Shown: positions 48,650-59,963 of the stretch, in pieces
Position numbering within the stretch: position 1 is the first letter of the stretch
How the letters are laid out: each line of letters starts with the position of its first letter
Assembly: GCA_036873755.1 (NCBI GenBank)
Contig: JAVTVY010018690.1
Coordinates: forward strand, 1-64,000
Origin: Hanleya hanleyi
Lineage: Eukaryota; Mollusca; Polyplacophora; Lepidopleurida; Hanleyidae
DNA length: 64,000 bases
Direction: 5' to 3'
The notes under the pieces: generated by a model
Told to the model about the DNA's origin: nothing
Databases searched by the model: none
The model's input: only the letters and a program-made list of their open reading frames with translations
Translations under genes and position numbers: made by a program

Positions 48650-51030
48650 CCTTCATTGTTGTCCTCACTGCTCTAGCCCTTCATTGATGTCCTCACTGCC
48701 CCAGCCCTTCATTGATGTCCCCACTGCTCTAGCCCTTCATTGGGGTTCATACTCCATGTAAGAATCACGAGACAATGCCTACAATAGCCAGTCTGGGGAC
48801 AACAATGTGTCTAGACCTGTGCTTTCTCAGCGACACAAATACCCAGACAATAGTTCCTACATGAAGTATCGACCTTCTTTGGTGTCTTCACTGCTCTAGC
48901 CCTTCATTGATGTCCTCACTACTCTAGCCCTTCATTGATGTCCTCACTGCTCTAGCCCTTCATTGATGTCCTCACTGCTCTAGCCCTTCATTGATGTCCT
49001 CACTGCTCTAGCCCTTCATTGATGTCCTCACTACTCTAGCCCTTCATTGATGTCCTCACTGCTCTAGCCCTTCATTCATGTCCTCACTGCTCTAGCCCTT
49101 CATTGATGTCCTCACTACTCTAGCCCTTCATTGATGTCCTCACTACTCTAGCCCTTCATTGATGTCCTCACTACTCTAGCCCTTCATTGATGTCCTCACT
49201 GCTCTAGCCCTTCATTGATGTCCTCACTGATCTAGCACTTCGTTGATGTCCTCACTACTCTAGCCCTTCATTGATGTCCTCACTGCTCTAGCACTTCATT
49301 GGTGTCCTCACTGCTCTAGCCCTTCATTGATGTCCTCACTACTCTAGACCTTCATTGATGTCCTCACTGCTCTAGCACTTCATTGGTGTCCTCACTGCTC
49401 TAGCCCTTCAGTGATGTCCTCACTACTCTAGCCCTTCATTGATGTCCTCACTGCTCTAGCCCTTCATTGATGTCCTCACTACTCTAGACCTTCATTGATG
49501 TCCTCACTGCTCTAGCACTTCTTTGGTGTCCTCACTGCTCTAGCCCTTCATTGATGTCCTCACTACTCTAGCCCTTCATTGATGTCCTCACTGCTCTAGC
49601 CCTTCATTGATGTCCTCACTGCTCTAGCACTTCGTTGATGTCCTCACTACTCTAGCCCTTCATTGATATCCTCACTACTCTAGCCCTTCATTGCTGTCCT
49701 CACTACTCTAGCCCTTCATTGATGTCCTCACTACTCTAGCCCTTCATTGATGTCCTCACTACTCTAGCCCCTTCATTGATGTCCTCACTACTCTAGCCCT
49801 TCATTGATGTCCTCACTACTCTAGCCCTTCATTGATGTTCTCACTGCTCTAGCCCTTCATTGATGTCCTCACTACTCTAGCCCTTCATTGATGTCCTCAT
49901 TGCTCTAGCCCTTCATTGATGTCCTCACCACTCTAGCCCTTCATTGATGTCCTCACTGCTCCCGCCCTTCATTGATGTCCTCACTGCTCTAGCCCCTCAT
50001 TGATGTCCTCACCACTCTAGCCCTTCATTGATGTCCCCACTGCTCTAGCCCTCCATTGGTGTCTCTCTAGCCCTTCATTGATGTCCTCACTGCTCTAGCC
50101 CTTCATTGATGTCCTCACTGCTCTAGCCCTTCATTGATGTCCTCACTGCTCTAGCCCTTCATTGATGTCCTCACTACTCTAGCCCTTCATTGATGTCCTC
50201 ACTGCTCTAGCCCTTCATTGATGTCCTCACCACTCTAGCCCTTCATTGATGTCCTCACTGCTCCCGCCCTTCATTGATGTCCTCACTGCTCTAGCCCCTC
50301 ATTGATGTCCTCACTACTCTAGCCCTTCATTGATGTCCCCACTGCTCTAGCCCTCCATTGGTGTCCCCACTGCTCTAGCCCTTCATTGATGTCCTCACTG
50401 CTCTAGCCTCTCATTGATGTCCTCACTGCTCTAGCACTTCATTGGTATCCTCACTGCTCTAGCCCTTCATTGATGTCCTCAGTACTCTAGCCCTTCATTG
50501 ATGTCCTCACTGCTCTAGCCCTTCATTGATGTCCTCACCACTCTAGCCCTTCATTGATGTCCTCACTGCTCCCGCCCTTCATTGATGTCCTCACTGCTCT
50601 AGCCCCTCATTGATGTCCTCACTACTCTAGCCCTTCATTGATGTCCCCACTGCTCTAGCCCTCCATTGGTGTCCCCACTGCTCTAGCCCTTCATTGATGT
50701 CCTCACTGCTCTAGCCTCTCATTGATGTCCTCACTGCTCTAGCACTTCATTGGTATCCTCACTGCTCTAGCCCTTCATTGATGTCCTCAGTACTCTAGCC
50801 CTTCATTGATGTCCTCACTGCTCTAGCCCTTCATTGATGTCCTCACCACTCTAGCCCTTCATTGATGTCCTCACTGCTCCCGCCCTTCATTGATGTCCTC
50901 AGTACTCTAGCCCTTCATTGATTCCTCACCACTCTAGCCCTTCATTGATATCCTCACTGCTCTAACCCTTCATTGATGTCCTCACTGATTTAACCCTTCA
51001 TCGATGTCCTCATTGCTCTAACCCTTTCAT
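48650..51030. repeat. 28-bp minisatellite, ~80 units
   Basis: The unit is CTCTAGCCCTTCATTGATGT plus CCTCACTG, with ordered variants (ACTCTAG, CTCCCGCC, CCATTGG). Variant blocks recur at about 50000, 50260 and 50570, showing segmental expansion of about 300 bp. A short non-repeat island lies at about 48740-48885. Confidence 0.95.
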
Positions 51031-51090
51031 ATCCACTCATTTTATATATCATTGAGATGAGACAAACTTCTGATGTACATGTATCATTAT
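51031..51090. other. Short spacer between minisatellites
   Basis: No feature was seen. Confidence 0.4.
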
Positions 51091-53490
51091 CCCCTAGATG
51101 AGCCCCAAACCCAATACACCAGCATTGGGTTTGGGACCTTTAACTCCAAGACACCAGTCATTGCCTGAGATATAGCCGCAAACCCTCAACATCATTGTAT
51201 ATATGATGTAGTCAATATCCCCTAGATGAGCTTCAAACTCTGAGATGCCATTGTTTGTCGGATGCAGTCAGTATCATGCTGAGAATATTTTTACCATTTG
51301 TAGTCCATGCTCTTGGATGAGCCTAAATAAATCTCAATAGACCAATCTGTGTCTGCGGGGTAAATACCCCCTGAGTGAGCCCTAATAACTCCAAGACACC
51401 AATCTTTGCCTGATATAGTCATTACCCTCTGGATGAGCCTTAATGAACCCTAATATTCCAATATTTGGCTTGTGTTGTCATTACTACCTGGATGAGCCTG
51501 AATTAACCCCAATATACCAATCTTTGGCTGATATAGTCATTATCCTCTGGATGAGCTTTAATGAACCCCAATATATCAATGTTAAGCTGGTGTAGTCATT
51601 ACCCCCTGGATGAGCCTTAATGAACCCCAATATATCAATGTTAAGCTGATGTAGTCATTACCCCCTGGATGAGCCTTAATGAACCCCAATATATCAATGT
51701 TAAGCTGATGTAGTCATTACCCGCTGGATGAGCCTTAATGAACCCCAATATACCAATCTTTGGCTGATATAGTCATTACCCCCTGGATGAGCTTTAATGA
51801 ACCCCAATATATCAATGTTAAGCTGGTGTAGTCATTACCCCCTGGATGAGCCTTAATGAACCCCAATATATCAATGTTGAGCTGGTGTAGTCATTACCTC
51901 CCTGGATGATTATTAATGAACCCCAATATACCAATCTTCGGATGATATAGTTATTACACCCCTGGGTGTAGTTATTACACCCCTGGGTGAGCCTTAATGA
52001 ATCTCAATATACCAATCTTTGGTTGTTGTTGTCAATACTCCCTGGATGAACCTTAATGAACTATATGAAATGAAATATACCAATGTTAAACTGGTGTAGT
52101 CATTATCCCCTGGAGAATTAAGATTTGACGTCGCATTCAGCAATATTTCAGCTATTTTGCGAATCCCCTGGATGAGCCTTCATGAACCGCCAATATACCA
52201 ATGTTAAGCTGGTGTAGTCATTACCCCCTGGATGAACTTTCATGAACCCCAATATACCAATGTTAAGCTGATGTAGTCATTACCCCCCTTGATGAGCCTT
52301 CATGAACCCCAGTATACCAATCTTTGCCTGATATAGTCATTTCACCCCTGGATGAGCCTTAATGAACTCAAATATACCAATGTTAAACTGGTGTAGTCAT
52401 TATCCCCTGGAGAATTAAGATTTAACGTCACATTCAGCAATATTTCAGCTATTTTGCGAATCCCCTGGATGAGCCTTCATGAACCCCCAATATACCAATG
52501 TTAAGCTGGTGTAGTCATTACCCCCTGGATGAACTTTCATGAACCCCAATATACCAATGTTAAGCTGATGTAGTCATTACCCCCCTTGATGAGCCTTCAT
52601 GAACCCCAGTATACCAATCTTTGGCTGATATAGTCATTTCACCCCTGGATGAGCCTTAATGAACTCAAATATACCAATGTTAAACTGGTGTAGTCATTAT
52701 CCCCTGGAGAATTAAGATTTAACGTCACATTCAGCAATATTTCAGCTATTTTGCGAATCCCCTGGATGAGCCTTCATGAACCCCCAATATACCAATGTTA
52801 AGCTGGTGTAGTCATTACCCCCTGGATGAACTTTCATGAACCCCAATATACCAATGCTAAGCTGGTGTAGTCATTACCCCCTGGATGAACTTTAATGAAC
52901 CCCAATATACCAATGTTAAGCTGATGTAGTCATTACCCCCTGGATGAACTTTCATGAACCCCAATATACCAATGTTAAGCTGATGTAGTCATTACCCCCC
53001 TGGATGAACCTTAAAGAACCCCAATATACCAATGTTAAGCTGATGTAGTCATTACCCCCCTGGATGAACTTTCATGAACCCCAATATACCAATGTTAAGC
53101 TGATGTAGTCATTACCCCCTTGGATGAACCTTAAAGAACCCCAATATACCAATGTTAAGCTGATGTAGTCATTACCCCCCTGGATGAACTTTCATGAACC
53201 CCAATATACCAATGTTAAGCTGATGTAGTCATTACCCCCTGGATGAACTTTCATGAACCTATATATACCAATGTCAAGCTGATGTAGTCATTACACCCCT
53301 GGATGAACCTTAATGAACCTCAATATACCAATCTTTGGCCTGTGTAGTCAATCTCCCTGGATGCGCTTTAATGAACCCCAATATACCAATGTTAAGCTGG
53401 TCATTACCGCCTGGATGAGCCTTAATGAACCTCAATATACCAATCTTTGGTTGATGTAGTCATTGCCCCCCTGGATGAGCCTTATGATAT
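51091..53490. repeat. ~56-bp satellite array with ~300-bp higher-order units
   Basis: The unit is marked by GATGAGCCTTAATGAACCCC, AATATACCAATGTTAAGCTG and TGTAGTCATTACCCCC. Three higher-order copies include an inverse SINE-tail piece (CATTCAGCAATATTTCAGCT near 52140, 52430 and 52730). The earliest units (51091-51500) are the most diverged. Confidence 0.95.
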
Positions 53491-53594
53491 TGGTCGAATT
53501 CTCTCGTACATGTACTTTAAACTTTCACTGAGTAGATCAAATTATCATTTAAATTGGTTTGTACGCTGTAAGTAACGTAAATCTTCCACTAAGT

Positions 53595-53812
53595 CTGTCA
53601 TCCCGTGGGGCTCCGGGTTGACTTGGGATCAAGGTCATAGTAAGAATAGGTCTCAGCTCCTCAAACTGCTTGTCATAAGAGATGACTAACCGGGGCCCCC
53701 GTGGAGTTTTTGGGTGTAGTAAGGAATAGGGCCCTATAAGGAATAGGACCCAACATCGTGATATGACTTAAGTATAATTGAAAGCGACATTAAATCATAT
53801 TCACTCACTCGC
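53595..53812 (+). repeat. Gastropod-type SINE fragment, copy 1
   Basis: CTGTCATCCCGTGGGGCTCC, GCTTGTCATAAGAGATGACT and the tail GCGACATTAAATC...CACTCACTCG resemble the 3' body of mollusc SINEs. The second copy is at 54972-55189. Confidence 0.5.
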
Positions 53813-53892
53813 CAAGTCTATCAGAGATTGGAGAGTTAATGCAGATTTGCATTTGAAATGAATAGCAAGTCTAACATTAATCACAGGTCACA

Positions 53893-54093
53893 ATGAACTT
53901 TCTCATCCCTCTGCTATCCCACGTATAGGCCAGTGAACTTTCTCATCCCTCTGCTATCCCACGTATAAGCCAGTGAACTTTCTCATCCCTCTGCTATCCC
54001 ACGTATAAGCCAGTGAACTTTCTCATCCCTCTGCTATCCCACGTATAAGCCAGTGAACTTTCTCATCCCTCTGCTATCCCACGTATAAGCCAG
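53893..54093. repeat. 40-bp minisatellite, five units
   Basis: The unit is TGAACTTTCTCATCCCTCTG plus CTATCCCACGTATAAGCCAG. The second duplication copy has four units (55271-55430). Confidence 0.95.
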
Positions 54094-54849
54094 TGAAATA
54101 AAAAGCCAATTTAAACACAAATTTCACATCAGATTGGTTGATTTCATTTTTTATTCCTTGACAATCAACTGTAAGCATATTTAGTATCTTCAGACATTTT
54201 AGCCTGCCAGAAGTAATACTGGAAATATATACATGTTATTTAACAAACACAGCAGCTTGACACTGATTGGTCTCTTCAGCAGATATTACCATATATGGCA
54301 AAACAAAGACCAATAACATTGGCCTTTCCAATGTTGAACTATATAAAATATGCACATGATTGATTCAGAACATTTTCCTTGTCACATTTCTTAGAGAAAT
54401 TTATTATATATGATGAAGTACATGTATGGCAAAGTCCCTAATAATTCAATCACTTTGGAACATTTTAGATTAATTACACTGCAAGATAGGTAGAATGTTT
54501 TTTGGAGCTGGCCTCTAAGCGTGCTTTGAAGTGATCCAATTAAAGAGACCGTACTAATATAAATCTGAACCTTGGTAACACAGACATTTGTTTCAACTCT
54601 GAACCAATGTTCAGATTTGTACAATGTGGTAATGGCAGTGTCTGGTAAGAGCTGGTTGTTTTGTTTTCAAGCAGAATAGTGAATATATCAGTGGATTCTA
54701 TCAGAAACTCTGATGCATCATGGGAGAAATCCGTAGAATGATGGCAGTCAGAATGATGTCCCATGATGCATTACAATTTCTAAACAGGAATTCAGCTTTC
54801 ACATATAGTAATCATGTATGGTAACCATGGTAATCCTGTATGATAACCA

Positions 54850-56171
54850 GGATGAGCCTTATGATATTGGTCGAATTCTCTCGTACATGTACTTTAAACT
54901 TTCACTGAGTAGATCAAATTATCATTTAAATTGGTTTGTACGCTGTAAGTAACGTAAATCTTCCACTAAGTCTGTCATCCCGTGGGGCTCCGGGTTGACT
55001 TGGGATCAAGGTCATAGTAAGAATAGGTCTCAGCTCCTCAAACTGCTTGTCATAAGAGATGACTAACCGGGGCCCCCGTGGAGTTTTTGGGTGTAGTAAG
55101 GAATAGGGCCCTATAAGGAATAGGACCCAACATCGTGATATGACTTAAGTATAATTGAAAGCGACATTAAATCATATTCACTCACTCGCCAAGTCTATCA
55201 GAGATTGGAGAGTTAATGCAGATTTGCATTTGAAATGAATAGCAAGTCTAACATTAATCACAGGTCACAATGAACTTTCTCATCCCTCTGCTATCCCACG
55301 TATAAGCCAGTGAACTTTCTCATCCCTCTGCTATCCCACGTATAAGCCAGTGAACTTTCTCATCCCTCTGCTATCCCACGTATAAGCCAGTGAACTTTCT
55401 CATCCCTCTGCTATCCCACGTATAAGCCAGTGAAATAAAAAGCCAATTTAAACACAAATTTCACATCAGATTGGTTGATTTCATTTTTTATTCCTTGACA
55501 ATCAACTGTAAGCATATTTAGTATCTTCAGACATTTTAGCCTGCCAGAAGTAATACTGGAAATATATACATGTTATTTAACAAACACAGCAGCTTGACAC
55601 TGATTGGTCTCTTCAGCAGATATTACCATATATGGCATAACAAAGACCAATAACATTGGCCTTTCCAATGTTGAACTATATAAAATATGCACATGATTGA
55701 TTCAGAACATTTTCCTTGTCACATTTCTTAGAGAAATTTATTATATATGATGAAGTACATGTATGGCAAAGTCCCTAATAATTCAATCACTTTGGAACAT
55801 TTTAGATTAATTACACTGCAAGATAGGTAGAATGTTTTTTGGAGCTGGCCTCTAAGCGTGCTTTGAAGTGATCCAATTAAAGAGACCGTACTAATATAAC
55901 ACAGACATTTGTTTCAACTCTGAACCAATGTTCAGATTTGTACAATGTGGTAATGGCAGTGTCTGGTAAGAGCTGGTTGTTTTGTTTTCAAGCAGAATAG
56001 TGAATATATCAGTGGATTCTATCAGAAACTCTGATGCATCATGGGAGAAATCCGTAGAATGATGGCAGTCAGAATGATGTCCCATGATGCATTACAATTT
56101 CTAAACAGGAATTCAGCTTTCACATATAGTAATCATGTATGGTAACCATGGTAATCCTGTATGATAACCAG
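54850..56171. repeat. 1.32-kb tandem duplication, copy 2
   Basis: It is nearly identical to 53473-54849, with one fewer 40-bp unit and a 16-bp deletion at about 55898. Confidence 0.93.
54972..55189 (+). repeat. Gastropod-type SINE fragment, copy 2
   Basis: This is a duplicate of 53595-53812, carried by the tandem duplication. Confidence 0.5.
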
Positions 56172-56585
56172 GGTAACCATGGTAATCATGTATGGTAACC
56201 ATGGTAATCATGTATGGTAACAATGGTAATCATGTATGGTAACAACGGTAATCATGTATGGTAACCATGGTAATCATGTATGGTAATCATGTATGGTAAC
56301 CATGGTAATCATGTATGGTAACCATGGTAATCATGTATGGTAACCAAGGTAATCATGTATGGTAACCACGGTAATCATGTATGGTAACCATGTATGGTAA
56401 CCATGGTAATCATGTATGGTAACCACGGTAATCATGTGGTAACCATGGTAATCATGTATGGTAACCACGGTAATCATGTATGGTAACCATGGTAATCATG
56501 TATGGTAACAACGGTAATCATGTATGGTAACCACGGTAATCATGTATGGTAACCACAGTAATCATGTTTGGTAACCAATGTAATC
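56105..56585. repeat. 22-bp minisatellite
   Basis: The unit is ATCATGTATGGTAACCATGGTA with CACGG, CAAGG and AACGG variants, about 21 copies. It starts inside the end of the duplication copy, where two seed units already lie (about 54807-54849). Confidence 0.93.
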
Positions 56586-57933
56586 ATGCAGTTGCAAATG
56601 CAAAAATCTTTTCAGCTACATGTATATAACACATGTAATCTATACAGCTGTTTTTATGCTTAGTTTTTACTTCCGTACAGTCGACAGTGCTCGTCGAAGA
56701 CACACAGATAATAAAGTATGACACACACACGCATATATGCAAACATTAGAATTGATAATTTTATGTACACTGCATATGTACATGTATATGATAATATTAA
56801 TAGTGAGATGATCACTAATGAAGTTAGGACTGTATAAACATTATTAACCTATGAGAATGACATTAATATTGAGATGATAATGAATTAGCCTGGGGGATTA
56901 TCCCTTCTTTTCGAGAGGGGCTGTGATTATGAAAGCTGAAATGATGTGGACTAGAATTGAAGATAACGACTGAGAGTCGAAAACTTCAACTGGGATAATG
57001 GAAGAGTTGTTGTTTTCAATGCATATGTTATTTTCTCAGCACTTAGCAGTGAAAACAAGTACCAGCAAACCAAACTGGTATTTTGGGCGTTCACATGATA
57101 CTGGCATGTACTGAGGACATAAAATATTGTATCAAAATATATAGATCACATTTTTCAAAAGCATTCGATCTAAATCTACAGCTGAACCCATGGCAGTCAA
57201 ATGTTTAGGAATTTGGTATAACAACTTTTAAGCCAGCTTAGGAAGTAAAACCATGTACATTTATTTTAATGCGTAGTTCTAGAAATACAAAATCATTTTC
57301 TTGAGTTTGTCATTTTTTCTCAATGGTAATTTACATCATATTTACATTTCTTGAATGTGTTTTGATTGATTAAGTTACAAGATTGTTTAAGAGAGTCAGC
57401 ACCATTGAATTCATTGTTAAGAGAAATTATCCCAACAGTTACTAGAACATAAATCTATACTCTCTAAACTAAATATCTCTCACTCCACGTTTATCTTTAC
57501 AGATGAAATTACTGTCCTCGTTTCGTGGATTCTAATAAAATGCCACACTCTAATTGTGCGTTCTGCCAGAATGCCTGCTCACGTTTGTGCGTGGTGAAAC
57601 GCAACAAAGCAAATGCCCTTGGTATTTATAGATTTGCATTCATTGGAATTAAAACTTTTCCCGCACAATCAAAGCTTTTGATTATGTGATCAGTTATATA
57701 ATATAATATAACGTAATGACATTGTGAGATACAGTAACACGTGGATGTATTAAGATATTGTGGCCATTTAAATGACCACAAAGTTATGCACAATTCAGTC
57801 ACGAACAATTAATAACTTAAAAGCAGGATACTGATGAGGCAGCCATTCAGTCAAATATTCGTATGACCAGATGTAAAACAGTCCGCTGGCCATGTATATA
57901 AAGTGTCCCATTATTGGCACATATGGCTATTCG
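56586..57933. other. Region 3' of the amidase-like gene
   Basis: No gene was found. On the minus strand, AATAAA at 57260-57265 is a possible poly(A) signal for the gene that stops at 57934. Confidence 0.35.
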
Positions 57934-58217
57934 TTACGTCCTTGAAGAATCCATGTTTCGTCGCATGTGACCATGCCGATGTGGCCGTTGTGATTTCTCT
58001 TGTTTGTGCTGATGGTCATGTGGCCGTTTCAAGTCTTTATGTTTGTAGTAAGTCCTGTAAATTTTTTTCATGTATGCGTTCATTCGGAGCTTTTTCGCTA
58101 AATTATGTTCATTCGTTATCTCTGCATGCTCTTTCCACTCTATCGTTGGGAAGGTTGTCCCGCTGGTTGATTTGGTCTTATGATGATTAACTGCATTCAT
58201 ATGGGAACAGTCGGAAT
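57934..58217 (-). CDS. Basic C-terminal tail exon of the amidase-like gene
   Basis: The minus-strand acceptor is TTTTTTTTCATTGCAG. About 93 codons run to TAA. It begins SDCSHMNAVNHHKTKS and becomes strongly basic and His-rich (KKLRMNAYMKKIYRTYYKHK, then RPHDHQHKQEKSQRPHRHGH). Support is the strong acceptor, the matching phase and the open frame. The opposite strand is also open, so coding is not certain. Without it, read-through at 59425 would give a 28-codon end. Confidence 0.55.
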
Positions 58218-59939
58218 CTGCAATGAAAAAAAAGAGAATTATATTATATTTCAGTTTACAAATAAAGTAACCGTTATCGTCAAACCTAATATTCTATATA
58301 TTCTTGCATTGCTGAACATACTGTAGTTCAGTGTTATGTATGATCTTATACCACAGTCTACACCCTATTAAAACAGAACGAAGTCACAATGACAATATTA
58401 ACATACATTTACATCGGGCTAATTACATTTTAAACTTGATACATGGAGACGTGGTAGTGAATATTAAGTTTGACCTGGAGTGCTAAGATCAAGTCATGTT
58501 TATAATACCATCATTGATGATGAATTGGCTCATGTATTTTAATGACTGAATTTACACACTCACCTCCTCCCTAACGTGTTTGCTAAGACCATATATATGC
58601 TAGCGACTCCTCGAACTAAATTGTACAATTAAATCTACTACTGATTACATCTATGATAATTGCATATGCATGTATGTCACGTGACGCAAACAGTTTTACA
58701 TCTGAGCTTTAATATATTCAGAGTGTGTTAGTGATCTAATGTCTCTATGTTATTAGACGTTGTTAGTGATGTAACGTCACTCTACATGTAGGTTATCAGA
58801 GTTTGCTAGAGATCGATGTAGTGTCTCTCTATATTATTAGATTTTGTTAGTGATGTAACATCACTCTAGGTTATCAGAGGTTGTTAGTGATGTAACGTCA
58901 CTCTAGGTTATCAGTTTGCTAGAGATGTAGTGTCTCTTTTTTATTAGATTTTGTCAGTGATGTAAACATCACTCTAGGTTATCAGAGGTTGTTAGTGATG
59001 TAACATTTCTGTGTTATCAGTTTGTTAATGATGTAAAGTCTCCATGTTATAAGTTTGTTATGGTATCAGAGTTTGTTAGTGATGTAACGTCTCTGTGATA
59101 TCAGAGTTTGTTAGTGATGTTTTGTCTCTATGTTAGAGTTTTTAGTGATGTAACGTCTCCACGTTATCAGAGTTTGTTAGTGATGTAACATCTCTCTATG
59201 TTATGTTTGTTAGTGTTGTAACGTCTCTCTTTGTTATCAGAGTTTGTTAGTGATGTAATGTCTCTCCATGTTGTGTTAGTGATATAACGTCTCTATGTTA
59301 TAAGAGATTGTTACTGATGTATGTCTCTCTATGTCATTAGAGTTTGTTAGTGATGTAACATCTCTGTGTTACTTTGACCACCAAAATACTTGTATGGAAT
59401 TCTCTACTAATGCAACATAGCTTACCTGGTGATTCCCAGAATTCCACAGTAATTAATGTATGCCCTGATATCCAGTCTTGTGTTTGGTGAAAATGATTAC
59501 AATCCCATAATGCAACATGTCCCTTTGGTATGTTCCCCGCTTTTGTGTAAGTTAACACTCTTAAAATCCCTTGTTTCCCATAGAAACTTTTCTTGGTGTC
59601 TATAGGGTCCGTTTCATGCACCTTAGAAACACTAGGGTAGCCATATTTGTCAGCCATAAATGGTCCATACGCGATTGGGTGAAACAGAAACTGCATGCCG
59701 TCACGCCCCTGTATGCTGTCCTTCCCGAATTTTGACAGGCGAATCAACTTTTTGCCCAATGAATGTGATCCTCCGACTTTGTTGAAGGCATATGACATTC
59801 TTAAAGCACTGGTGTCATGTAGTAAGTTTTCTGATTTCACTTGGATCAGCCGAACAAATTTCTTGTTGCTATAGTAACCTCCATGATGTCTGTAGCCGGG
59901 ATAATTGGCCTTAAGCTTTTCAAATGGTGGTAACGGAAT
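57934..59939 (-). CDS. Domesticated Tae4-type amidase (dae4-like), two 3' exons
   Basis: The gene is spliced from exon 59426-59939 to exon 57934-58217 (stop TAA), with phases agreeing (one base, then two). The first exon holds the entire Tae4 domain, about 171 residues against about 160-175 in bacterial Tae4. Tae4 is a type VI secretion effector that cuts peptidoglycan peptides. Numbered from the exon start: PPFEKLKANYPG at 4-15; TSALRMSYAFN at 43-53, the catalytic-Cys motif but with Ser44; YGKQGILRVLTY at 120-131; GHVALWDC at 140-147 with His141 and Asp146; VEFWES at 165-170. Animals are known to have domesticated such effectors as secreted antibacterial proteins. The 5' end and any signal peptide are not identified. 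The second exon adds a basic tail. The Cys-to-Ser change may mean lost or altered catalysis. Confidence 0.8.
58700..59370. repeat. Degenerate ~34-bp minisatellite in the amidase-like gene's intron
   Basis: The units are marked by TTAGTGATGTAACGTCTCT and TATGTTATCAGAGTTTG, about 20 copies of varying length. The array ends about 55 bp from the donor of the Tae4 exon. Confidence 0.9.
59426..59939 (-). CDS. Tae4-domain exon
   Basis: The minus-strand acceptor is TTTCTTTCTGTATTTCCAG and the donor is GTAAGC after CCAG. It is 514 nt with no stop. The ATG upstream at 59963 lies within the polypyrimidine tract and is unlikely to be the start. The Ser codon (AGT) at the nucleophile position is 59810-59808. 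Confidence 0.85.
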
Positions 59940-59963
59940 CTGGAAATACAGAAAGAAATCCAT

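Larger units (their letters stand above)
53473..54849. repeat. 1.38-kb tandem duplication, copy 1
   Basis: It runs from GGATGAGCCTTATGATATTG to TGTATGATAACCA and holds a SINE-like piece, a 40-bp minisatellite (five units) and unique sequence. It retains ATCTGAACCTTGGTAA near 54562, which copy 2 has lost. Confidence 0.93.

Noticed and set aside
48650..51030. CRISPR-like array
   Set aside because: The units are contiguous with no spacers, and the context is eukaryotic.
57903..58190. 95-codon plus-strand frame
   Set aside because: It is antisense to the better supported basic tail exon of the amidase-like gene.
59940..59963. ATG at 59963 as the start of the Tae4-like protein
   Set aside because: The eight codons MDFFLYFQ are the polypyrimidine tract and AG acceptor of the exon.
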